A stretch of DNA of 10,129 bases from Bacteroidota bacterium. GTDB taxonomy: Bacteria > Bacteroidota > Bacteroidia > Sphingobacteriales > Sphingobacteriaceae. The translations under genes were made by a program, and so were the position numbers. Below are positions 1 through 6,057 of the stretch, one piece after another. Within the stretch, counting starts at the first letter, position 1; each line of letters opens with the position of its first letter. The stretch spans positions 1 to 10,129 of the forward strand of contig JANYAB010000662.1 of the NCBI GenBank assembly GCA_025355225.1. The letters are read 5' to 3'. The notes under the pieces were generated by a model. The model did no database searches. It saw only the letters and a program-made list of their open reading frames with translations, and had not been told where the DNA came from.

Positions 1-122
1 AAAAAACAAAAATACATAATAATTAAAAGAATAAATATAAGGTATAAAATCAAGTTCTATGGGATTCCAGTCTGTTTATACCACGATGGTCTTTCTCAAT
101 TATATTATGGCTGGTTAGCTCT

Positions 123-512
123 TCACCTAACATTCTCAGGATTGGTTAACAATACACCCGCAAGCAGTACAATATAAGCACCCCCATAAACAGCCTCAGT
201 TACCCATGCATAATGCCATACGGTACGCCGGGTGCGGGTGCGTTTCCAGGCTTTTTGGCGGAACGCCTTTGCATAAACCGAATCCCTTAACAGTGTGGTA
301 TCGCTCACATCGGCTTTGGCTGGTTTAAAATAGTCCGAATTAAAGTTTCGGCGGTTGCGCTTAAACATTTTGAAATCCGCTTTATCCAGTCGGAATTTTT
401 TGGCATCGGTGATAGCAATGTTTTTTACCGAATCGTCCCTTAAGTTTTGCGCCTGTACTTTTAAGGTCGAAAAGCTTAACAATACAATAGTAAGGGCCAG
501 TAATCTGAGCAT
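123..512 (-). CDS. Small exported/membrane protein of unknown function
   Basis: I do not recognise the family. From the ATG at 512 the product is 129 residues. It opens with a hydrophobic stretch (MLRLLALTIVLLSFSTLKVQAQ) that looks like a signal peptide cut after AQA/Q. The middle is polar and rich in Lys, Arg and Asp. An Arg/Lys-rich patch (KRTRTRR) precedes a C-terminal hydrophobic segment (about residues 104-123, GAYIVLLAGVLL) that could be a membrane anchor. The frame continues upstream to a GTG at 557, but the ATG at 512 gives a cleaner signal peptide, so I prefer it. The gene is GC-rich (35 G+C of 60 at 181-240), unlike the AT-rich block that follows, so it probably belongs to the host backbone. 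Its transcription could still continue from the 107-residue gene 53 bp upstream. Confidence 0.6.
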   Translation of the reverse strand: MLRLLALTIVLLSFSTLKVQAQNLRDDSVKNIAITDAKKFRLDKADFKMFKRNRRNFNSDYFKPAKADVSDTTLLRDSVYAKAFRQKAWKRTRTRRTVWHYAWVTEAVYGGAYIVLLAGVLLTNPENVR

Positions 513-565
513 GAGAAAAAGTAGGTTAAAAATTGGGTTGAACGCCTGGACGAACACTACAGCCT

Positions 566-889
566 TTACGGATTGTTGGTTGAGATCGATACAGTTAATA
601 GCGTTATAAACTCTTTCAAATCGAAAGGTGAATTTGGGCTTTCATCAGTATATTCTACACTTTCAAACTCATGCCAGGTGGGGTCAATTCTAAAATCGCA
701 TGTGCTTAAAAACAATTCAGGCAATTTCCATTCATAAGCATAAAACCAAGTTTCATCAATCAATTTTGATTTTATAAGCGATTCTAATTCTTCTATGCTG
801 ATAGATGGATCATTTTTAAAGATAACGAAGTCGTGTTTTTTATAATTGGCCCCGTCACGGTAGCGATAGTTGAATTGGATATTTGGCAT
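566..889 (-). CDS. Hypothetical protein, 107 residues
   Basis: The family is not recognised. The product is a soluble, acidic protein with no signal peptide or membrane segment. The N-terminus (MPNIQFNYRYRDGANYKKHD) looks like beta strands. Next comes a segment suggesting a helix (SIEELESLIKSKLIDETWFYAYEW), then an aromatic and acidic stretch with PTWHEFESVEY. The ATG at 889 lies 30 bp behind the HNH stop on the same strand, so the gene may be the last member of that operon. Its base composition (23 G+C of 60 at 661-720) lies between the AT-rich island and the GC-rich flank. It could be an accessory or immunity-type protein of the locus or an unrelated neighbour; nothing in the sequence decides this. 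Confidence 0.6.
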   Translation of the reverse strand: MPNIQFNYRYRDGANYKKHDFVIFKNDPSISIEELESLIKSKLIDETWFYAYEWKLPELFLSTCDFRIDPTWHEFESVEYTDESPNSPFDLKEFITLLTVSISTNNP

Positions 890-919
890 GTGCCAAGATA
901 GTTCGATAAGGAGTTATTG

Positions 920-1705
920 TCAATCGGATATAAGTGAACTTTTTAGGGCAAATTTTTCATTATGCATTTTCAAAAACTCTATATCAGGATAAAACTTTTT
1001 AGGCGCTATAAGTGATTTGTTGTCATAATCAATAAAATTTTGCTTGATGCTCAATAATTCCTTAGCGCGGTAAAACTTCGGAGAAATCTTTATTTTCAAT
1101 TCTTCTGTAACTGTAATCAGATGTTTATCAAAAGCCTTATCGTGTAAAGCATTAATAGCTAATCCATTTCGGGGGTTTAATCGGTTTTTATTGTCCTTAC
1201 TCCATGGCGCAATATGACTGGCGACTATTAACTCAATCATTTTTATCCCCGTAATACAACATTGGTTATCAAAATTAGTAAGTACGGCACCCCTAAAAAT
1301 CTCCTGATCTAATCGAACTTTAACCATGCGTTCAACTTCACGGCCATCCTTTTGCTGATATTCGTCCAAATTAATATTGTATAATTTTTCAATGGTCGTT
1401 TTTTTCTTGTGAGCAAGCAGTTTTTCGCCTTCAATAAATACGTCATCCCAATTTGCCATGTACTCTTGCCAAACTTCTTTATCCAACTTACTGGCATTTA
1501 CCATGCCCCTTTGCTTTAACCTGGGATCAAGGCTCGCAAAGTTTACCAGTTTATAAGTGACAGAACTTGGTGTCCTTCCGATTATATTTGCTATTTCAAT
1601 TATTGCCGGATTACTTTGATGCATTTGGCCAAAAGGTATTTTGCTGTAAAGATTAATAGCTAATATTAATTCCTCCTTAGTCCACAGCTTTTGACCCTCT
1701 CTCAT
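920..1705 (-). CDS. HNH endonuclease (HNH_2-like, restriction-type)
   Basis: A 261-residue predicted metal-dependent DNA endonuclease. The HNH core spans about residues 148-195: a CCITG turn, ASHIAPW with His164, RNGLAI with Asn180, and LHDKAFD with His188/Asp189. This matches the PF13391-type pattern in which His-Asn-His/Asp residues form the beta-beta-alpha metal site. The N-terminal 60 residues (WTKEELILAINLY, then IIGRTPSSVTYKLVNFASLDP) look like a helical DNA-binding module, as often found on HNH proteins beside DNA methyltransferases. No methyltransferase is present here. The ATG is 2 bp after the Zn-ribbon stop, so translation is probably coupled. The last seven codons and most of the TGA lie inside a 22-bp sequence repeated exactly 980 bp away, behind the helicase gene. 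The HNH assignment is firm; the restriction or defence role is inferred from context. Confidence 0.88.
   Translation of the reverse strand: MREGQKLWTKEELILAINLYSKIPFGQMHQSNPAIIEIANIIGRTPSSVTYKLVNFASLDPRLKQRGMVNASKLDKEVWQEYMANWDDVFIEGEKLLAHKKKTTIEKLYNINLDEYQQKDGREVERMVKVRLDQEIFRGAVLTNFDNQCCITGIKMIELIVASHIAPWSKDNKNRLNPRNGLAINALHDKAFDKHLITVTEELKIKISPKFYRAKELLSIKQNFIDYDNKSLIAPKKFYPDIEFLKMHNEKFALKSSLISD
921..942. repeat. 22-bp direct repeat, copy 1 (end of HNH gene)
   Basis: Identical over 22 bp to 1901-1922, with core CGGATATAAGTGAACT on the plus strand. This copy forms the last seven codons (KSSLISD) and two bases of the stop codon of the HNH gene. Flanking bases on either side do not match those of the other copy, so the identity is strictly bounded. 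Confidence 0.97.
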
Positions 1706-1707
1706 AA

Positions 1708-1851
1708 TTATTTTTCTACCTCGAAAAATACATGTTTACATTGGATATTTAAGCATTCATTGATGAGTAGCAGTAGTTTGGTATGATAGAAGTCGGAAAT
1801 AATATCAGTCCTTGCACCACAGATGGGGCAAGTTGTGGGCTGGTCGTTCAT
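1708..1851 (-). CDS. Small Zn-ribbon protein preceding HNH gene
   Basis: A 47-residue protein starting MNDQPTTCPICGARTD. It has a CPICG knuckle, a central His (DFYH) and a second Cys pair spaced C-x4-C (ECLNIQC) before a short acidic tail. This pattern suggests one zinc site of the rubredoxin-knuckle or ribbon type. The stop is 2 bp before the HNH start codon, indicating a two-gene translational unit; a nucleic-acid-binding or structural partner role is inference. The frame stays open upstream into the helicase gene, and an alternative ATG lies at 1869. I prefer 1851 because the extra residues (MQILYL) add nothing recognisable. No clear Shine-Dalgarno sequence is visible, which is common in Bacteroidota. 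Confidence 0.65.
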   Translation of the reverse strand: MNDQPTTCPICGARTDIISDFYHTKLLLLINECLNIQCKHVFFEVEK

Positions 1852-1900
1852 TAAGTATAATATCTGCATAATCAAATATACTTTATGCCTCAACCTCAAA

Positions 1901-1922
1901 CAATCGGATATAAGTGAACTTT
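1901..1922. repeat. 22-bp direct repeat, copy 2 (behind helicase stop)
   Basis: Perfect copy of 921-942 in the same orientation, 980 bp away. It begins 3 nt beyond the helicase stop codon (1926-1928) and lies upstream of the Zn-ribbon gene. It is untranslated if the Zn-ribbon start is 1851 or 1869. The two copies bracket exactly the Zn-ribbon and HNH genes. Confidence 0.97.
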
Positions 1923-1925
1923 GAA

Positions 1926-4900
1926 TTATCCTATTGCAAGTTTGCCGCTTTCTTTCCAAATATACGCTGGCATTGGCTCGCTTAATTTCCATTCTACATT
2001 CATCGGTTTTGAGCCACTTGAGTTGATAAAATTAGCATCACCTAAAAATACATACGACATTGTAAAACCATATTCGTCATCATTTTGCTCTCTGACAAAA
2101 AGCAAGATTTTTTTATCTAAGCCTTTCTGATTAATATACGATAAACCTTTTTCGGATTGCGGAGACGTCGCATTTTGTGATTGCCAATGAAATAAGTATT
2201 CGCTAATGGCATAATCATCGTACAGCGTAGTTGGTGAATATTCCTTTTCAGACTTTTTTAGTGTTACAAATAGCGCTTCTATATTCAAGTTTTTATTTAA
2301 CGCGACACCTTCACGATTTGATGATGATTTTTCAAATTCATGCAACCCCATCGCTACTAATATTTGATCTCTATTGTATCGGCTGTGTACTCTTAAAGGG
2401 AATGGTTGATTTAGTTCAATATCCTTTTCGACAAAATCAATTTTATTTATCAAGTAGTCAACTACTTCGGCTAACTCTTCAACCATTGTAGAATTTTTGG
2501 CTATTTGTAAAGTGCTTTCTTTAATTGATTTAAATCCCAATTTTACGCCCTCGTTCTGCCAAATATCATAGTGGAACATTAATAGCATAAGATTTTGTTC
2601 ACTGTTAAATAATTCGATATTGAAGTGGTTTTTAATTAAGTTTCTTACAAAGGTTAAATAGCTTAGTGAATTACACTGTAATAGCCTTTTAATACCTCTT
2701 GTTATTTCACTCTCATTAAATTCGTTAAAATCCTGGATTACGCCGGCTTCGGCGCAAAGACGTTTCCAGCTACCTTTTTTATAAATTAATTGCAAGTCAA
2801 TATGCTGGAAGTCTATAAAGTTTCTTAGGGTGAGCGATAGCGTAGATTGGTGTTTGAAATTTTGAATTTTTACAAGTAATTGTTTTCTATTGAAACCTAT
2901 TGCTTCCTTTATATTCTTTAGAATAATTTCCTTGGCTTTCTTTTCTAAAACAATAGAACATCCTAAAGGTAAATGTGGGAATTCATCTTCAATTTCCTTG
3001 ATAATAGAGGTATGTGTTTTCCCAACCAAGGCCCTAAACTTGTGTTCGAAGTCGTATTCTGGTCGAGCATTTCCTACAAAGTCTAAAACAGTTAAACAAT
3101 CTTTATTTGCTGCAAGGCGCAATCCTCTGCCCAGTTGTTGAAGAAAGATGGTCAAACTTTCTGTTGGTCTAAGAAATAACACCGTATCAATTTCAGGAAT
3201 GTCGACTCCTTCATTAAAAATGTCTCTTACAAATAAATAGTTGATTTCCTTCTTGCGAAGACGTTCTCTAAGTTCTGCTCTATTTCCTGAGCTTTCACTT
3301 GTTAGATAATCAGCTTTTAGACCCGCTAAAGTAAATTTCTCCGCCATATAACGTGCATGATCCTGACTAACGCAAAAGCCAAGCGCCATTACATCGTTTA
3401 CATCCGTTAGGTACTTTTCACAATTAGTTAAAATATCGCTCACCCGCCTATCATCCTCAGTATAAAGTTTAGTTAATTCATTAATTTCATATCTACCATT
3501 TTTCCAAGAAAGTTTTGACAGATCGACATTATCGGACAGCGCAAAATATTGAAATGGAGATAATAGTTTTCTATTTAAAGCTTCAGGTAACCTAATTTCA
3601 GCGGCAATTACGCCACAAAAATCCTTTAGAATATCTTCCCCATCGCCTCTTTCAGGAGTTGCAGTTAATCCTAATAGTATTTTTGGTTTGAATTTTTCTA
3701 GTATAGGTCTGTAGCTTGATGCCGCAATGTGATGCACTTCATCAATAATGACAAAATCAAAAAAGTCTTCAGAAAGAGATATTTGATTTATTCGATTGGT
3801 AAGTGTCTGGACGGAAGCAAATACATATTCGTAGTTATTAGGCTCTTGACCATCAACCCAAAGTTCGCCAAAATTGGCATTTCTTAATACATGCTGAAAG
3901 GTATGCTGAGCTTGCTCTAATATTTCCTTACGGTGAGCCACAAACAATAATCTTGCTCTTGGATGTTTATCTTTAAACTGTTTATAATCGAATGACGAAA
4001 TAACCGTCTTTCCTGTTCCTGTGGCTGCGACAATTAAATTTTTATATCTATCATGAACAAGTCTTTCGGATCGTAATTTCTCTAAAATTTCTTCTTGATA
4101 AGGAAAAGGCTTTAAATCGAAGAAGGTAGTAATCGCTTGATTGTCATATGATCTTTGTTGTTTTAAAGCCGTTGACAGTTTTTGAAGATCCTTCCCATGT
4201 TCATATAACTCAAAATCTTTATCCACCCAATAAGTGTCAAATGTTTTCTTGAATTTGTCTATAATGTGACCAATCTCTTTCGACGTTACTTTCAAATTCC
4301 ATTCTAAACCATTTGTTAATGCAGACCTCGAAATATTTGAAGAGCCAATATATCCGGTGTTAAAACCAGTGTCTCTTAAGAACAAATAAGCTTTAGCATG
4401 AAGACGTTCGTGATCAACATTATAGGAAACTTTTATTTCAGTATTTTTAAGCTTAGATAAAAACTCAACAGCCTTAGCATCTGTCGCCCCCATATAAGAA
4501 GTGGTAATAATCTTTAGCTTTTTACCACTATTGGTAAACTCTTCTAACTCTTCTTTAAATATTCTAATACCCGAATACTTAATAAATGAGACCAACCAAC
4601 AGATTTCATCCGATGAGAGTATTTCTTTCTTGATCTCGCTTTCTAATGAGATACCTACATTATTACCAGTAAAAAGTTCGCTTTGGCTTAATCGAGTATA
4701 TGGAGTAATTTGTTTAAGTCGTTCGTTGAAGTCTGGAAATGGAGAGTCTATTTTTGAAAAAACAGCTTCAAGTATTTTACCTTCATTCTCAATCAAATTG
4801 TCGGAAAGACCAATTTTTGGAAGCGCATCTATTAATAGTTGGATAATTTTATTTGAAAGCTCAATCTGACGAAGTGTTTTATTTTCATCTTTAATTTCAT

Positions 4901-5069
4901 TTAATGCAAACTTTATGGTTTCCGATAAGTATGAACTGAGGTATCTGGATGCCTCTTCTTTATCAAGGGGTGTGCTTCTAATAAAAAATTTCTTATCATT
5001 AATTAATTCAAGTTGATTGGCTATAAGCTTCGTAACAAGTTGCTCATAAATCCCTAATTCAAATTCCAT
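1926..5069 (-). CDS. PLD nuclease-SF2 helicase-DUF3427 protein
   Basis: A 1047-residue multidomain protein. Residues 1-120 are a helical region of unknown role. Residues about 135-285 form a PLD-like nuclease domain with one HKD-type motif: His224 and Lys226 in LHAKAYLF, and GSSNIS at 242-247. Residues about 320-670 are a superfamily 2 helicase/translocase core: Walker A ATGTGKT (349-355), DEVH (443-446), TAT (469-471), and motif VI QQLGRGLRL (644-652). The last 170 residues (HSRYNRDQILVAMG to the end) match the DUF3427 type found on such helicases. A single HKD half-site implies a dimeric nuclease, which is family knowledge. The start ATG lies inside the end of the Nudix gene (overlap ATGGAATTTGA), so translation is coupled. 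The protein probably moves along nucleic acid and cuts it in defence against foreign DNA; that role is inferred. Length and motifs look intact. Confidence 0.9.
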   Translation of the reverse strand: MEFELGIYEQLVTKLIANQLELINDKKFFIRSTPLDKEEASRYLSSYLSETIKFALNEIKDENKTLRQIELSNKIIQLLIDALPKIGLSDNLIENEGKILEAVFSKIDSPFPDFNERLKQITPYTRLSQSELFTGNNVGISLESEIKKEILSSDEICWLVSFIKYSGIRIFKEELEEFTNSGKKLKIITTSYMGATDAKAVEFLSKLKNTEIKVSYNVDHERLHAKAYLFLRDTGFNTGYIGSSNISRSALTNGLEWNLKVTSKEIGHIIDKFKKTFDTYWVDKDFELYEHGKDLQKLSTALKQQRSYDNQAITTFFDLKPFPYQEEILEKLRSERLVHDRYKNLIVAATGTGKTVISSFDYKQFKDKHPRARLLFVAHRKEILEQAQHTFQHVLRNANFGELWVDGQEPNNYEYVFASVQTLTNRINQISLSEDFFDFVIIDEVHHIAASSYRPILEKFKPKILLGLTATPERGDGEDILKDFCGVIAAEIRLPEALNRKLLSPFQYFALSDNVDLSKLSWKNGRYEINELTKLYTEDDRRVSDILTNCEKYLTDVNDVMALGFCVSQDHARYMAEKFTLAGLKADYLTSESSGNRAELRERLRKKEINYLFVRDIFNEGVDIPEIDTVLFLRPTESLTIFLQQLGRGLRLAANKDCLTVLDFVGNARPEYDFEHKFRALVGKTHTSIIKEIEDEFPHLPLGCSIVLEKKAKEIILKNIKEAIGFNRKQLLVKIQNFKHQSTLSLTLRNFIDFQHIDLQLIYKKGSWKRLCAEAGVIQDFNEFNESEITRGIKRLLQCNSLSYLTFVRNLIKNHFNIELFNSEQNLMLLMFHYDIWQNEGVKLGFKSIKESTLQIAKNSTMVEELAEVVDYLINKIDFVEKDIELNQPFPLRVHSRYNRDQILVAMGLHEFEKSSSNREGVALNKNLNIEALFVTLKKSEKEYSPTTLYDDYAISEYLFHWQSQNATSPQSEKGLSYINQKGLDKKILLFVREQNDDEYGFTMSYVFLGDANFINSSGSKPMNVEWKLSEPMPAYIWKESGKLAIG

Positions 5070-5454
5070 TTATATAGTTTAGGTAATGTTTAAGAATTGG
5101 AATATCCGCATCGGCCCAATCCAAATCTAATAATTCATTTGTATTAAGCCATTTAAAATTAACATGTTCTTTTAATGTAATTTCTCCCTTTAAATGGGTG
5201 CTAATAAATGGTATGAGTTTAATTGTTATCGAAGGATAGGTGTGAACATTATATGGAAGGCTGTCGATTATTTCTATCTCTATATTAATCTCTTCTTTAA
5301 TTTCTCGAATTAAACATTCTTCCGGAGTTTCATTTTGTTCAATTTTGCCACCCGGCAATTCCCATTTTAGGGGCAAATTCATCGTAGAGCTTCTTTGCGT
5401 AGCAAATACTTGAAATTGGCTATTAATAATAAGTGCGCAAGTAACATCAACCAC
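5059..5454 (-). CDS. Nudix hydrolase, MutT-like NTP pyrophosphohydrolase
   Basis: A 131-residue single-domain Nudix protein. The Nudix box begins at GGKIEQNETPEECL (residues 36-49) and continues REIKEEINI. It keeps the RExxEE metal-binding core, but the conserved Gly of the EExG segment is Asn, a variant I recall from other members of this subfamily. The upstream LPLKWELPGG resembles the substrate loop of MutT/8-oxo-dGTPase-type enzymes that hydrolyse (deoxy)NTPs to NMP and pyrophosphate. The substrate cannot be read from sequence. The start is GTG at 5454; in-frame extension is blocked by a stop at 5464-5466. No Shine-Dalgarno sequence is seen. A weak Bacteroidota-type promoter (TTG near 5490, TAACTTGG at 5466-5459) would give an almost leaderless mRNA. 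The 3' end overlaps the helicase start by 11 bp, so this is the first intact gene of the operon. Confidence 0.88.
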   Translation of the reverse strand: MVDVTCALIINSQFQVFATQRSSTMNLPLKWELPGGKIEQNETPEECLIREIKEEINIEIEIIDSLPYNVHTYPSITIKLIPFISTHLKGEITLKEHVNFKWLNTNELLDLDWADADIPILKHYLNYINGI

Positions 5455-5466
5455 AAAACCAAGTTA

Positions 5467-5604
5467 CTATTTAATTCTGAAATGATATCCAAGCACTAAA
5501 AACGGTAGCAAAGGCCTCCGCACCAATAATTCAGGCTTCGTATCCTTACTTCGAATACGCGACATGTTATAGCTGCGGGTTTCCTTGCTGTGCACATCGG
5601 CCAT
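5467..5604 (-). pseudogene. vsr: Truncated Vsr (very short patch repair) endonuclease
   Basis: This frame reads MADVHSKETRSYNMSRIRSK and then DTKPELLVRR before ending at TAG after 45 residues. The start matches the N-terminus of Vsr mismatch endonucleases closely; E. coli Vsr begins MADVHDKATRSKNM. KDTKPELLVRR and GYHFRIK fit the next conserved stretch of Bacteroidota Vsr. About three extra residues (within PLLPFLVL) separate LVRR from LGY, suggesting a small in-frame insertion. The catalytic part (PGKPD, then the HGCFWHGH region) is absent here and I did not find it elsewhere in the window. Full-length Vsr is about 135-155 residues, so this is a relic. Vsr normally nicks T:G mismatches made by deamination at sites of a cytosine-5 methyltransferase and sits next to that gene. 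The Nudix start codon follows 12 bp after this stop. Confidence 0.85.
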
Positions 5605-5671
5605 AATTCAATAATACACATCTTAGGGTATTGTTTTAAAAGATTTCTGCCTGGCAAATCAAATTGTCCTT

Positions 5672-5824
5672 GCGCCATCGGCGCTACCGCTTTGTAGCAC
5701 CGCACGAAAAAAATTTGTTTTGCCCCGTTAGGCGGCTACCCCTCCCCGTAAAATTGGGTAACCCCTGAACGGGGCAAAAAACCCTTGTTATTTGATTTCT
5801 ACAAAGCGGTAGCCCCGCTGGGGC
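5672..5824. repeat. REPIN/MITE-like nested palindromic element
   Basis: Two 26-bp arms, 5672-5697 and 5799-5824, are inverted copies with 23 of 26 positions matching, including a perfect CTACAAAGCGGTAGC. Each arm has its own small hairpin: GCGCC-ATC-GGCGC on the left and GCCCC-GCT-GGGGC on the right. Two of the three mismatches compensate each other, so both hairpins stay paired. Inside lies a second, perfect 12-bp inverted repeat (TTTTGCCCCGTT at 5718-5729 with AACGGGGCAAAA at 5768-5779). No transposase is encoded. The layout resembles a REP doublet or a small non-autonomous element. I recall similar ACAAAGCGGTAGC palindromes between genes in Sphingobacteriaceae, but could not check this here. 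Confidence 0.75.
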
Positions 5825-5913
5825 GTGTCATTAAGCTACTGAGACTTGTACTGTTTGTGGCTTTATTTTTTTTACCGTCAGCAGATAAGCTTCGGGTGAA
5901 ATCAGGCAAAACA

Positions 5914-6057
5914 ATGGTGGCCATGTGCGGCCGCAGGGGGAAAGCAAGTTTTGATGAAGCGGTGGCCATGCGCGAGCGACAGCAGGCAAAACTTTTGCGT
6001 ACCGGGTTTTGTCTGATTTGCGGCGCAAAGGCCTCGCGCGGAAAGAAGCATTTCTGA
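5914..6057 (+). CDS. Possible small CxxC protein, 47 residues
   Basis: From the ATG at 5914 the frame gives MVAMCGRRGKASFDEAVAMR, continuing with a basic, Arg- and Lys-rich stretch and ending CLICGAKASRGKKHF. A second ATG at 5923 would give 44 residues. One CxxC pair (CLIC) plus an N-terminal Cys and a C-terminal His could bind zinc. The frame stays open upstream into the palindromic element, where it encodes only repeat-derived sequence (YKAVAPLG), so the true start is internal. Codon content is GC-rich and host-like. The protein family is unknown to me. It could be a genuine small basic protein or a chance open frame between repeats. Confidence 0.4.
   Translation: MVAMCGRRGKASFDEAVAMRERQQAKLLRTGFCLICGAKASRGKKHF

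Noticed and set aside
59..118. 19-codon plus-strand frame starting MGFQSVYTT
   Set aside because: Too short, no ribosome binding site and no recognisable motif; most likely a chance frame in the AT-rich spacer at 1-122.
921..1922. 22-bp repeats as phage or integrative-element attachment sites
   Set aside because: No integrase, recombinase or tRNA gene lies between or beside them, and one copy is inside a coding sequence; cassette exchange or duplication fits better.
1852..1992. Upstream extension of the Zn-ribbon gene to 94 residues, overlapping the helicase end
   Set aside because: The extension overlaps helicase codons and runs through the 22-bp repeat, with no recognisable domain. The short form starting at 1851 carries all conserved Cys residues.
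5496..5705. 69-residue open frame on the minus strand beginning MRCYKAVAP
   Set aside because: Its start lies in the palindromic element and the rest reads the Vsr relic in a different frame. The Vsr frame explains the sequence better.
5785..5913. N-terminal extension of the small CxxC frame (FYKAVAPLG and a hydrophobic stretch)
   Set aside because: The first part is translated palindromic repeat. The hydrophobic run after it is likely chance, so I start the candidate gene at 5914.
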